NCBI GenBank assembly: GCA_965658765.1
Contig: CBFHTO010000010.1
Coordinates: 13,172-77,171, forward strand
Length of the DNA: 64,000 nt
Source: Glaciecola sp965658765
Lineage (GTDB): Bacteria; Pseudomonadota; Gammaproteobacteria; Enterobacterales; Alteromonadaceae
Reading direction: 5' to 3'
Shown: piece by piece, positions 18,587 through 27,916 of the stretch
Layout of the letters: the number at the start of each line of letters is the position of its first letter
How positions within the stretch are numbered: position 1 is the stretch's first letter
The notes under the pieces: model-generated
The model's input: only the letters and a program-made list of their open reading frames with translations
The model's database searches: none
What the model was told of the DNA's origin: nothing
Translations under genes and position numbers: made by a program

Positions 18587-19594
18587 ATGACCAAAGCATA
18601 TGCAGCACCTCAAGCAGGCGCAGACCTTGAGAAAATAGACATAGATTTAAAAGACTTAGCCGCAAATGATGTCAGAATCAAAGTTAAGTATTGTGGTATC
18701 TGTCACTCGGATGTCTCGATGATAAACAATGAGTGGGGGATGTCAGCCTACCCATTAGTCGCCGGACACGAAGTCGCAGGAGAAGTTACAGAGGTTGGAA
18801 GTGCCGTTAATAAACACAAAGTAGGTGATATTGTTGGTCTAGGCTGGCATGCAGATTATTGTGAATCTTGTAAAAGTTGCGATACCGGCGAGCACAACTT
18901 GTGTTCCAGTGCTAGGGGAACAATTATTCAACGACATGGTGGCTTTGCTGAATACGTAGATGCCTCTCAAACTTCTGTCGTAGCGTTGCCCAAAGGGCTC
19001 GATATGAAAACTGCTGGACCTCTTTTTTGTGGTGGTATCACTGTATTTAATCCACTTGTGCAGTTTGATATAAAGCCAACCGATAAAGTTGCTGTGATTG
19101 GGATTGGCGGGCTAGGCCACATAGCGCTTCAATTCTTAAATGCTTGGGGTTGTGATGTGACTGCGTTTACCTCGAGTGATAGTAAAGCAGATGAAGCGAA
19201 AAAAATGGGCGCACATCACATCATTAATTCTCGTGAAAAAGAGCAGATTGAAAGTGCCCAAGGAAGGTTTGACCTAATCATTTCGACGGTTAACGTTAAG
19301 CTCGATTGGAACTTGTATCTCTCTACACTCCAGCCTAAAGGACGTTTACACTTTGTTGGGGCAACACTAGAGCCATTGGATATTGGCGTTTTTAGTCTAA
19401 TTGGCGGGCAAAAATCAATATCAGGGTCCCCGGTGGGCAGCCCAAATACAATAGAGACTATGCTTGAATTTGCAAATCAGCATAATATTCAACCCTTAGT
19501 TGAAGTATTTCCGATGAGCCAAGTGAATAAAGCCTTGAGTCACATGAAAGATGGAAAGGCTCGTTATCGAGTTGTACTAGAAGCCGACTTTTAA
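18587..19594 (+). CDS. Zinc-dependent NADP-type alcohol dehydrogenase (CAD/YahK-like)
   Basis: A 335-residue medium-chain dehydrogenase. Catalytic zinc ligands are in CGICHSD and GHE; the structural zinc site is the four-Cys cluster DYCESCKSCDTGEHNLC. The Rossmann motif is GIGGLGHIALQF. The HSD and GLGH features place it with cinnamyl-alcohol/YahK-type aldehyde reductases, which normally use NADPH to reduce aldehydes. It begins 19 bases after the cytochrome c' gene, so both are probably co-transcribed, and it ends before a strong terminator. Confidence 0.88.
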   Translation: MTKAYAAPQAGADLEKIDIDLKDLAANDVRIKVKYCGICHSDVSMINNEWGMSAYPLVAGHEVAGEVTEVGSAVNKHKVGDIVGLGWHADYCESCKSCDTGEHNLCSSARGTIIQRHGGFAEYVDASQTSVVALPKGLDMKTAGPLFCGGITVFNPLVQFDIKPTDKVAVIGIGGLGHIALQFLNAWGCDVTAFTSSDSKADEAKKMGAHHIINSREKEQIESAQGRFDLIISTVNVKLDWNLYLSTLQPKGRLHFVGATLEPLDIGVFSLIGGQKSISGSPVGSPNTIETMLEFANQHNIQPLVEVFPMSQVNKALSHMKDGKARYRVVLEADF

Positions 19595-19658
19595 GTAAGA
19601 ATTTATCTGCCAGCTAGTCTTACTATAGCCTAGATAAGTGCAGATAGACTCAGATAAT

Positions 19659-19700
19659 AAAAAGGCCAACAATAAAGCTGTCATATTGTTGGTCTTTTTA
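19659..19700 (+). terminator. Terminator between alcohol dehydrogenase and cytochrome b561 genes
   Basis: GGCCAACAAT / ATTGTTGGTC arms (19664-19673, 19684-19693) with a 10-base loop, A-run before and T-run after. It can serve both converging genes. Confidence 0.85.
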
Positions 19701-19813
19701 TTTGGAATTTCCCTTCGATAAAAGCGTCTTCTTGGTTTTTATCGCTTTATGCTGGAGACCATAGACCATATCTAAATTCTATTTTATGAAGTGAGTGAAC
19801 AATGAGCGACTGC

Positions 19814-20626
19814 CTAGTAATAAAAATCAGTAACAGGTTCTGGCGGCAAAATATCAACTATTATATAAACAAGTAAAGCAGACATTGTCACAGCAAAGAC
19901 AAATCGCAAAATTAAAGAAAGGCGATCATCTGATAACGTTTTTTGTTTCGTATTCTCAATAACCGCTTCGTTCTCTGCGTCCTGCTTTTTATGTTCGGAT
20001 GCTTTGTGTCCGATTTCTAAATTCTCTTGTTTAACAAGCTCTTTTTTACCATTAAGCATAGCCCTTGTTAGTTTCTCTTTTCGCACGACCCGATACCATA
20101 TGATAGCCAAAATATGTAATACAACAGCCGCGAAAATTCCTTTGTAAGCATTATGATGAATGGTGTTCATGATATCGCTGAAAGATTCACTTACGGCCGA
20201 AAAGTATGGACCATCACTAAAAATCTCGTCACTGATAAATAAGCCGCTGATCCCTTGCAATGAGACAAGCCCTAGCAACAAAAGTATTGAATACGCACCC
20301 GCTGGATTGTGGCCTAAATAATATGTTTTGTCCTTCCCTGATAGGTAATCCCAAGCTTTTTTCGGCGAGACCAAAAAACTATTAAATTTAGAATAAAAGG
20401 AGCCAATAAATCCCCATAAAAGTCGAAAAAGTATTAAACCAAGAGAGAAGTAACCTAAGTAAAAGTGCCAAGTGATGGCGTCATCGAGTATTTCGCCGGT
20501 AATATATTGAGCAAAGATACTAATAACTAACAACCAATGAAAAAGTCGAGTTGGGAAATCCCACACAAAAACCGTTTTGTTTTGTTGAGCTGATTGAATT
20601 TTGTCTTTCTGTGTTGATGACATCAT
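19814..20626 (-). CDS. Cytochrome b561-type membrane protein
   Basis: A 270-residue integral membrane cytochrome b of the Ni/Fe-hydrogenase/b561 type. Four core helices carry His residues placed as haem ligands: FHWLLVISI, WHFYLGYF, and VVLHILAIIWYRV. The motif WDFPTRLFHW at the start is typical of the family. A charged linker (about 190-235) and a fifth helix (about 240-260) follow. It passes electrons from quinol to a periplasmic acceptor; the convergently encoded cytochrome c' is the obvious candidate, by inference. Confidence 0.82.
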   Translation of the reverse strand: MMSSTQKDKIQSAQQNKTVFVWDFPTRLFHWLLVISIFAQYITGEILDDAITWHFYLGYFSLGLILFRLLWGFIGSFYSKFNSFLVSPKKAWDYLSGKDKTYYLGHNPAGAYSILLLLGLVSLQGISGLFISDEIFSDGPYFSAVSESFSDIMNTIHHNAYKGIFAAVVLHILAIIWYRVVRKEKLTRAMLNGKKELVKQENLEIGHKASEHKKQDAENEAVIENTKQKTLSDDRLSLILRFVFAVTMSALLVYIIVDILPPEPVTDFYY

Positions 20627-20864
20627 TAAAAAACCAAATATTAATTACCTTTCATAGTGGCGCTAAAATTATGTATTGGTAAAAATTAAGTAAAACATCA
20701 CATTTACTCTTTTACAGTACTGAATGCTTAAGGCACAATCGTCGCAGCGCAATTAAGGTTACTCAAAGAAACCAGAAACGACAAACAAATATCAAAATAT
20801 TTCAAAAAACTCGCAGCACTAAAAGGTGTGCAGTAAAAATACAGCTGAATATAAGGTGGCAAAA

Positions 20865-21668
20865 ATGGTAAAAGTAGGGGTGCTTGGTGCTAATGGGAGA
20901 ATGGGGCGAGTTTTAATTGATGCCGCATATCAACATACAGCTGCTGCGCTTGGTTTTGCTAGCGTCCGCTCTGGTTCAAGTCTCGTTGGAATAGATGCAG
21001 GTGAGCTAGCTGGGATTAATAAGCAATACATAAAAGTAAGTGAATTAACTGACAGTATTGCTGATTTGGTCGATGTCATTATTGATTTTACCTTACCCGA
21101 GGCTTTAACTGGTAATTTAGAATACGCAATAAGAAATAAAAAACCGATTGTAATTGGAACGACAGGTCTTAATAGCAAGCAGTTAAAAGAGATTGACGAG
21201 GCGTCAAACTCTATTCCAGTTGTCTTCGCTGCCAACTACAGCGTAGGAGTTAATTTATTATTAAACTTGGTGAAAACGACGGCACGAGTTATGGGCGATC
21301 AAGCTGATATTGAAATTGTAGAGGCTCATCACCGTTTTAAGAAAGACAGCCCATCAGGTACTGCTGTGGCAATTGGTAAATCAATTGCAGATGAATTGAA
21401 CCGAGACTTAAATAAATGTGCTGTTTACGGAAGGGAAGGATTAAGCGACGAAAGATCGCGTGATACTATCGGTTTTGCGACCATAAGGGCTGGGGATATT
21501 GTTGGAGATCATACTGCTATTTTTGCGACCCTAGGAGAGAGACTCGAATTAACACACAAGGCCTCAAGCCGTTTAACCTTTGCCAACGGCGCGTTAACTG
21601 CGAGTACTTGGATAAAAGATAAACGCTCTGGTTTATACTCTATGCAAGATGTGTTGAATTTAAGATAG
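20865..21668 (+). CDS. dapB: 4-hydroxy-tetrahydrodipicolinate reductase DapB
   Basis: A 267-residue enzyme of lysine and diaminopimelate synthesis that reduces hydroxy-tetrahydrodipicolinate with NAD(P)H. The nucleotide-binding GANGRMGR motif starts at residue 8 and the substrate-binding motif HHRFKKDSPSGTA is intact. The ATG at 20865 is preceded by AAGGTGG at ideal spacing; a GTG at 20826 is rejected. It sits upstream of carAB, a common arrangement in gammaproteobacteria. Confidence 0.97.
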   Translation: MVKVGVLGANGRMGRVLIDAAYQHTAAALGFASVRSGSSLVGIDAGELAGINKQYIKVSELTDSIADLVDVIIDFTLPEALTGNLEYAIRNKKPIVIGTTGLNSKQLKEIDEASNSIPVVFAANYSVGVNLLLNLVKTTARVMGDQADIEIVEAHHRFKKDSPSGTAVAIGKSIADELNRDLNKCAVYGREGLSDERSRDTIGFATIRAGDIVGDHTAIFATLGERLELTHKASSRLTFANGALTASTWIKDKRSGLYSMQDVLNLR

Positions 21669-22109
21669 TGGTTCACAGTTGACGGTGATTTAGTTAGACT
21701 TTACTGGGTGGTCTGTCGATACCAATTATTTGACGAGTTTGCATTATCAAACTAATAACTTGAGCTTAATATTATAGAGGTTTGTGTGTTTTGGACCTTT
21801 AAAAGTAAATGTAATGTAAAACGCTTATTTTAGCATATCTATTATGTGCTAATAAAAACAATAGACGTTGATAAGCTCATCATATATAATGCTCGGAATT
21901 TGCCAAAAGAAAGTGATTTTGAGTTTAAATTTCAAACTTATCTTGGGCTAAATGCTTTTAAGCTATTGTTTTTAATAGCATGTATTGTAAAGTTCATTTA
22001 GTTTTTTGGCAGAGACATTGAACGTCAATTTGTAAAAATAACGTTTAACTGCAAGTTTAGGGAGATAATGCCCTAAACCTTAGCTATCTCTACTTTTTAG
22101 GAGGTTGAC
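21669..22109 (+). promoter_or_regulatory. carAB promoter and leader with perfect hairpin
   Basis: A 441-base gap. A candidate sigma-70 promoter has TATAAT at 21885-21890 and TAGACG at 21862-21867, exactly 17 bases apart, implying a leader of roughly 210 bases. An interrupted repeat TTAGCA-N11-TGCTAA (21830-21852) overlaps the promoter's upstream side. A perfect hairpin GTTTAGGG / CCCTAAAC (22055-22062, 22071-22078) ends 20 bases before the AGGAGG ribosome site. No clear ARG or PurR box was identified. Confidence 0.5.
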
Positions 22110-23282
22110 TTGGCTGTTTCTGCCCTGTTAGTGTTGGCCGATGGTTCTGTATTCAGGGGAACCGCTATAGGCGCAAAAGGAACCAGTGTTGGTGAAGTTG
22201 TCTTTAATACTTCAATGACTGGTTATCAAGAAATTCTCACCGATCCATCTTACGCCGAACAAATTGTTACTCTTACCTATCCTCATATCGGTAATACTGG
22301 CACCAACTCTGAAGATGTTGAGTCCGATAATATTTGGGCGAAAGGTCTTATCATTCGTGACCTACCGATAATTGCTAGCAATTTCAGAAACACACAGAGC
22401 TTGTCTGATTATCTTAAAGAAAATAACATTTTAGGGATCGCAGACATAGACACTAGGCGTTTGACTCGTATTTTGCGAGACAAAGGCGCGCAAAACGGCT
22501 GTATTATTAACCTTGATTCAGGTGATACAGACGGGACTCAAAACCAAGATAATATTGACAAGGCACTGTCTGAGGCATTAGCCCTCGCGAAAGAGTTTCC
22601 CGGCTTGAAAGGGATGGATTTGGCGCAAGCGGTAACTTGCAAGAACGTTTCTAGTTTTACAGATGGCGTGTGGTCTCTAGGTAAAGGATATGAACAAGAT
22701 AAATCAGATCTTCTTTACAACGTCGTTGCATATGATTTTGGCGCAAAGCAAAATATTTTGAGAATGTTGGTAGATCGGGGCTGTAAGATTACTCTTGTAC
22801 CTGCAACGACCAGTGCAAAAGACGTATTGGCCCTAAATCCTGACGGAATTTTCTTATCAAATGGTCCCGGTGATCCCGAACCGTGCGATTACGCAATTGA
22901 AGCAATAAAGACTTTTTGCGAGAAAAAGATCCCAATGTTTGGAATTTGCCTTGGTCATCAATTACTCGCACTTGCTAGCGGCGCAAAAACAGAAAAAATG
23001 AAGTTTGGCCACCACGGCGCTAATCATCCTGTAAAAGACCATGCGAGCAATAAGGTCATGATTACCAGCCAAAACCATGGGTTTGCTGTGCAAGAACAAG
23101 ACTTACCAAGTTGCCTCAAAGTCACTCATACTTCTTTGTTTGATGGTTCTTTGCAGGGAATAGAGCGCACCGATATCCCGGCTTTTAGCTTCCAAGGGCA
23201 CCCAGAGGCTAGTCCGGGCCCTCATGACGCAGCCCCTTTGTTCGACCATTTCATAGAACTTATTAATCAAGCCAAACAGTAG
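22110..23282 (+). CDS. carA: Carbamoyl-phosphate synthase small chain CarA
   Basis: A 390-residue glutaminase subunit that supplies ammonia to CarB for arginine and pyrimidine synthesis. The class I amidotransferase triad is visible: the Cys in FGICLGHQ and His-Glu in GHPEASPGP. The start is a TTG placed five bases after a strong AGGAGG; E. coli carA also uses TTG. carB follows after 11 bases as an operon. Confidence 0.97.
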   Translation: MAVSALLVLADGSVFRGTAIGAKGTSVGEVVFNTSMTGYQEILTDPSYAEQIVTLTYPHIGNTGTNSEDVESDNIWAKGLIIRDLPIIASNFRNTQSLSDYLKENNILGIADIDTRRLTRILRDKGAQNGCIINLDSGDTDGTQNQDNIDKALSEALALAKEFPGLKGMDLAQAVTCKNVSSFTDGVWSLGKGYEQDKSDLLYNVVAYDFGAKQNILRMLVDRGCKITLVPATTSAKDVLALNPDGIFLSNGPGDPEPCDYAIEAIKTFCEKKIPMFGICLGHQLLALASGAKTEKMKFGHHGANHPVKDHASNKVMITSQNHGFAVQEQDLPSCLKVTHTSLFDGSLQGIERTDIPAFSFQGHPEASPGPHDAAPLFDHFIELINQAKQ

Positions 23283-23293
23283 GAAGTATAGAT

Positions 23294-26200
23294 ATGCCAA
23301 AACGTAATGATATCAAAAGTATTTTGATTCTAGGCGCTGGTCCTATTGTGATAGGGCAAGCGTGTGAATTTGATTATTCTGGAGCTCAAGCGTGTAAGTC
23401 TCTGCGCGAAGAGGGTTACAGAGTCATTCTTGTAAATTCGAATCCTGCGACGATCATGACTGATCCTGAAATGGCGGATGCAACTTATATTGAGCCTATC
23501 GATTGGCGCGTAGTGAAAAATATCATAGCTAAAGAGAAGCCTGATGCTATTTTGCCTACGATGGGCGGGCAAACTGCATTGAATTGTGCATTGGACTTAA
23601 ATAAGTACGGTGTTTTAAAAGAATTCAATGTTGAACTTATTGGCGCGACTGCCGACGCAATTGATAAAGCAGAAGACCGCGAACGTTTCGATAAAGCAAT
23701 GAAGTCGATAGGTCTTGAATGTCCTCACGCTGAGATTGCACACGATATGCAACAAGCCCACGATGTGCTATCTCGTATTGGCTTTCCTTGTATCATTCGT
23801 CCGTCTTTTACTATGGGTGGATCTGGTGGAGGAATTGCGTACAACATAGATGAATTCAATGAAATCTGTGCACGTGGTTTAGATTTATCGCCTACTTCTG
23901 AATTACTGATTGATGAATCATTGATTGGTTGGAAAGAGTACGAAATGGAAGTCGTACGTGATAAAGCTGACAATTGCATTATTGTATGTACCATAGAGAA
24001 CTTTGATCCTATGGGTGTACATACTGGAGACTCTATTACCGTCGCCCCTGCACAAACGCTTACTGACAAGGAATATCAAATAATGCGTAATGCTGCGATG
24101 GCGGTATTACGTGAGATTGGCGTTGAGACAGGTGGTTCTAACGTGCAGTTTGGAGTTTGCCCAAATACGGGGCGCATGGTGATTATTGAAATGAACCCAC
24201 GGGTCTCCAGATCATCTGCTCTTGCCTCAAAGGCAACAGGATTCCCAATTGCGAAAATCGCAGCTAAGCTCGCGGTTGGCTTCACCCTAGATGAACTAGC
24301 AAATGATATTACTGGCGGGCTGACTCCAGCTTCTTTTGAGCCTTCAATCGATTATGTTGTCACCAAAATCCCTCGCTTTAATTTCGAAAAATTTGCAGGT
24401 GCTAATGATCGTCTAACGACTCAAATGAAGTCAGTTGGTGAAGTCATGGCAATAGGCCGTAATCAGCAGGAGTCGCTACAAAAGGCCTTAAGAGGTTTAG
24501 AAGTTGGCGCAACTGGATTTAATCCGATATTGGATTTGAACGACCCTGAAGCAAAAAATAAACTGGTGTATGAATTGCGTGAACCAGGAGCAGAGCGTAT
24601 ATGGTACATCGGGGATGCCTTTAGAATGGGTATGTCGGTAGACGAAATATTTGGATTAACCAATATCGATAAATGGTATTTGGTTCAAATTGAAGAAATC
24701 ATTCAGCTCGAGGAATTAATCGCTCGCATTGGTCTATCAGATATTGATGAAACCTTGATGCGCATGCTGAAACGAAAAGGTTTTGGAGATGCACGAATAG
24801 CAGAACTTACTCAAGTCGCACAAGCAGATGTAAAAGAAACCAGAGAAGGTTTTGGTATTTACCCTGTTTACAAACGTGTTGATACTTGCGCTGCCGAATT
24901 TTCTACGTCAACCGCGTACATGTATTCTTCATACGACGAGGAGTGCGAAGCAGAGCCATCAGAAAAACAAAAAATTATGGTGATTGGCGGCGGCCCAAAT
25001 CGTATTGGTCAAGGAATTGAGTTCGATTACTGCTGTGTGCATGCCGCTCTAGCAATGCGTGAAGATGGTTACGAAACCATTATGGTAAACTGCAATCCCG
25101 AAACTGTATCGACTGATTATGATACCTCTGACAGACTTTATTTTGAGCCTGTAACACTAGAGGACGTTCTTGAGATTGTTCGAGTCGAACAGCCCGACGG
25201 TGTAATTGTTCAGTACGGTGGCCAAACACCACTAAAACTGGCCCGTGCTTTAAAAGAATACGGAGTCAAAATCATTGGAACGTCACCTGATGCAATAGAC
25301 CGAGCCGAGGACAGAGAGCGCTTTCAACAAATGGTCAATAAGCTTAACCTAAAGCAACCGGCCAACGCGACAGTCAGTAATATGGAACAAGCACTTTCAG
25401 AAGCTGAAAACATTGGTTTTCCTCTAGTAGTGCGCCCATCTTACGTTTTGGGCGGGAGAGCGATGGAAATCGTCTATGATTTGAACGACCTCAAGCGTTA
25501 CCTCAACGAAGCGGTAAAGGTGTCAAACGATTCTCCTGTATTACTAGACCGATTTTTAGATGACGCGATTGAAGTCGATATTGATGCCATATGTGATGGT
25601 GAAGAAGTTCTAATTGGTGGGATAATGGAGCACATTGAGCAAGCCGGTGTTCATTCAGGCGATTCTGCTTGCAGTTTGCCTCCATATTCATTGTCGCCAG
25701 AGATTCAGGACGTAATGCGTAAGCAAGTCAAGGATATGGCTTTAGAGTTAGGTGTTATTGGCTTGATGAATACGCAGTTTGCTATCAAAGATAATGAGGT
25801 TTATCTCATTGAAGTGAATCCAAGGGCTGCAAGAACTGTCCCGTTCGTGTCAAAAGCAACCGGCATGCCGCTTGCTAAAATTGCTGCTAGGGTGATGGCG
25901 GGAAGGAGTCTTAAACAGCAAGGTGTGAGCAAAGAAATAATTCCGCCTTTCTTCTCGGTCAAAGAAGTTGTGTTACCGTTCGCTAAATTCCAAGGCGTAG
26001 ACCCCTTACTAGGGCCAGAAATGCGCTCAACTGGCGAGGTTATGGGTGTAGGCTTAAATTTTGAGGAAGCCTATGCAAAAGCCAATCTTGGTGCAAGTGC
26101 TCCGATCCCGGTAGAGGGAAAAGTCTTATTATCCGTCCGAAATAATGATAAAAAACGAGTCGTTGAATTAGCTAAAGGTATGATTGAAAAAGGATTTAGC

Positions 26201-26527
26201 TTAGAAGCAACAAAAGGTACGACAGATTTCTTAAATAATTTAGGAATAGCGTGCAGTGTTGTTAATAAGTTATCTGAAGGGCGTCCAAATATTGTCGATG
26301 CTATCAAAAATGGCGAATATGGCTATATCGTAAATACCACAGAAGGTAGACAAGCCATTACAGATTCAGTGTATATTCGAAGAGAAGCATTGTTGAATAA
26401 AGTCCCTTACACAACCACACTTAATGCGGCCTTTGCAACTTTGTTGTCGTCGGCTGCAGATGCAGTGGAAAACGTTAATTCCGTGCAGGAACTGCATAGC
26501 CAGATTCAAAACAACGAATTATCATAG
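23294..26527 (+). CDS. carB: Carbamoyl-phosphate synthase large chain CarB
   Basis: A 1077-residue synthetase of normal length with the two homologous ATP-grasp halves (starting ILILGAGPIVIGQACEFDYS and IMVIGGGPNRIGQGIEFDYC), an oligomerisation segment between and a C-terminal MGS-like allosteric domain (about 935-1070). It joins bicarbonate, ammonia and two ATP into carbamoyl phosphate with CarA. Confidence 0.98.
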   Translation: MPKRNDIKSILILGAGPIVIGQACEFDYSGAQACKSLREEGYRVILVNSNPATIMTDPEMADATYIEPIDWRVVKNIIAKEKPDAILPTMGGQTALNCALDLNKYGVLKEFNVELIGATADAIDKAEDRERFDKAMKSIGLECPHAEIAHDMQQAHDVLSRIGFPCIIRPSFTMGGSGGGIAYNIDEFNEICARGLDLSPTSELLIDESLIGWKEYEMEVVRDKADNCIIVCTIENFDPMGVHTGDSITVAPAQTLTDKEYQIMRNAAMAVLREIGVETGGSNVQFGVCPNTGRMVIIEMNPRVSRSSALASKATGFPIAKIAAKLAVGFTLDELANDITGGLTPASFEPSIDYVVTKIPRFNFEKFAGANDRLTTQMKSVGEVMAIGRNQQESLQKALRGLEVGATGFNPILDLNDPEAKNKLVYELREPGAERIWYIGDAFRMGMSVDEIFGLTNIDKWYLVQIEEIIQLEELIARIGLSDIDETLMRMLKRKGFGDARIAELTQVAQADVKETREGFGIYPVYKRVDTCAAEFSTSTAYMYSSYDEECEAEPSEKQKIMVIGGGPNRIGQGIEFDYCCVHAALAMREDGYETIMVNCNPETVSTDYDTSDRLYFEPVTLEDVLEIVRVEQPDGVIVQYGGQTPLKLARALKEYGVKIIGTSPDAIDRAEDRERFQQMVNKLNLKQPANATVSNMEQALSEAENIGFPLVVRPSYVLGGRAMEIVYDLNDLKRYLNEAVKVSNDSPVLLDRFLDDAIEVDIDAICDGEEVLIGGIMEHIEQAGVHSGDSACSLPPYSLSPEIQDVMRKQVKDMALELGVIGLMNTQFAIKDNEVYLIEVNPRAARTVPFVSKATGMPLAKIAARVMAGRSLKQQGVSKEIIPPFFSVKEVVLPFAKFQGVDPLLGPEMRSTGEVMGVGLNFEEAYAKANLGASAPIPVEGKVLLSVRNNDKKRVVELAKGMIEKGFSLEATKGTTDFLNNLGIACSVVNKLSEGRPNIVDAIKNGEYGYIVNTTEGRQAITDSVYIRREALLNKVPYTTTLNAAFATLLSSAADAVENVNSVQELHSQIQNNELS

Positions 26528-26531
26528 AAAT

Positions 26532-26618
26532 AAATGCGCTTTTTTAAGCGCTTTCATTTCGACGAAGCCACAATAACAGAGACCAGGCAAAGATTATTCG
26601 TCTTTTGCACTGGTCTTC
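26532..26618 (+). terminator. Tandem hairpins downstream of carB
   Basis: GCGCTT / AAGCGC (26536-26541, 26546-26551) is followed by TTTCATTT. A longer hairpin, GACCAG / CTGGTC with an internal GCAAAGA / TCTTTTGC extension, spans 26581-26615. The first looks like the operon terminator; the second may be a backup or part of the greA leader. Confidence 0.65.
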
Positions 26619-26767
26619 CATACTCTATTTGGTGATATAATTGAACAAATTATCAAGTTCCAAAAAGAGAGCTTGCTAATTAATAATCAAAAATGAGTAG
26701 ATATTCGTTTAAAAAACGTATATCTACGATTTAACAAATAGAATAAGAGAACAAGAAGAGACCTTAT

Positions 26768-27247
26768 ATGGCTACAACTTATCCAATGACCGTGCAAGGC
26801 GCAGAAAAACTGCGCGCCGAGTTAAATGAACTAAAAAGCGTTACGCGACCGCGAATCATTAATGCAATTGCTGAAGCTAGAGAGCATGGGGATTTGAAAG
26901 AAAACGCTGAATATCATGCCGCGAGGGAACAACAAAGTTTCTGTGAAGGTCGCATTCAAGATATTGAAGGTAAGTTATCTTCAGCACAAATCATTGATAT
27001 TAGTAAAATGGAAAACAACGGCAAAGTAATATTCGGAACCACAGTAACTCTGCTAAATGTAGATACTGAGGAAGAGATATCATATAAAATCGTAGGTGAC
27101 GACGAGGCCGATCTCAAAAACAACCGAATTTCAGTTAATTCGCCTATCGCCAGAGGCTTAATTGGCAAAGAGTTGGATGATATTGCATCAATACAAACAC
27201 CCTCTGGTGTCGTTGAATATGAAATTATTGAAGTAGAGTATATTTAG
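26768..27247 (+). CDS. greA: Transcription elongation factor GreA
   Basis: A 159-residue GreA, which rescues backtracked RNA polymerase by stimulating transcript cleavage. The N-terminal coiled-coil hairpin has acidic tip residues in AREHGDLKENAEYHAAREQQ; the C-terminal FKBP-like domain ends in SPIARGLIGKELDD..EYEIIEVEY. It lies in its usual place after carAB. Confidence 0.97.
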   Translation: MATTYPMTVQGAEKLRAELNELKSVTRPRIINAIAEAREHGDLKENAEYHAAREQQSFCEGRIQDIEGKLSSAQIIDISKMENNGKVIFGTTVTLLNVDTEEEISYKIVGDDEADLKNNRISVNSPIARGLIGKELDDIASIQTPSGVVEYEIIEVEYI

Positions 27248-27292
27248 CATTATTAACGGCTAAGACTAAAAGTATAAGACATTGGTATTTAA

Positions 27293-27323
27293 AGAGGCGA
27301 CATTCTTAGTCGCCTGGTTTTTT
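27293..27323 (+). terminator. Terminator after greA
   Basis: GGCGAC / GTCGCC arms (27296-27301, 27309-27314) followed by a run of seven T. Confidence 0.85.
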
Positions 27324-27397
27324 TAGTAACTCATTGCATTCCCGTTAGTTATTGGTTTCTATCCAGTAATCTTCAACTCGTACCCACGTTCTTGTAG

Positions 27398-27436
27398 AAC
27401 TATGCATATAGTTAAAACTCAACTATATGCATAGTT
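27398..27436. repeat. Perfect 16-bp AT-rich inverted repeat
   Basis: Arms AACTATGCATATAGTT (27398-27413) and its exact reverse complement (27421-27436) enclose a 7-base loop. It lies 46 bases before the start of the phosphate-binding-protein-like gene and lacks a T-run. An operator or RNA hairpin is possible. Confidence 0.85.
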
Positions 27437-27482
27437 TGCCGATATCATAATGATAGTAGTAAATAACAAGAAGGTATCCCCT

Positions 27483-27902
27483 ATGACATTAGGTGCCAGG
27501 CTGTTGGCAGTGAGTTTGTTTATGTTTTGGAGCATCGCTTCAATAGCCGAGACGATTGTTATCGTGCACCCTAGTAATGGTGCAAACTTAGATAAGAAAA
27601 TGGTTCAAAGAATATTTTTAGGTAAATCTAAAAAATTTTCTGACGGTAATGCAACCTTACCAATAAACCAATTATCGAGTGAAAATATTCGCAGTGATTT
27701 TGATCAAACTATACTTGGTCGCTCTTCATCTCAAGTTGCTGCATTCTGGTCTAAGCAGGTATTCACCGGTAAAGGCGTACCACCTAAAGAAGTAGCTAAC
27801 GATCAAGATGTCATTGAACTAGTCTCAAAAAACCCTCACGCAATCGGTTATATAAATTCAAATTCACTAAACGACAGTGTAAAAGCTGTCGAACTCAATT
27901 AA
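27483..27902 (+). CDS. Secreted phosphate-binding-protein-like (PBP-like) protein
   Basis: A 139-residue exported protein resembling one lobe of PstS-type phosphate-binding proteins: signal peptide (about 1-23), then VIVHPSNGANLDKKMVQRIF and the C-terminal HAIGYINSNSLN segment that is characteristic of this short family. The ATG at 27483 has AGAAGG eight bases upstream; an ATG at 27450 has no ribosome site. It precedes a porin gene by 14 bases, so the two form an operon. The ligand is not known; phosphate is an inference from the fold. Confidence 0.8.
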   Translation: MTLGARLLAVSLFMFWSIASIAETIVIVHPSNGANLDKKMVQRIFLGKSKKFSDGNATLPINQLSSENIRSDFDQTILGRSSSQVAAFWSKQVFTGKGVPPKEVANDQDVIELVSKNPHAIGYINSNSLNDSVKAVELN

Positions 27903-27916
27903 GAATCGGAGTCACC

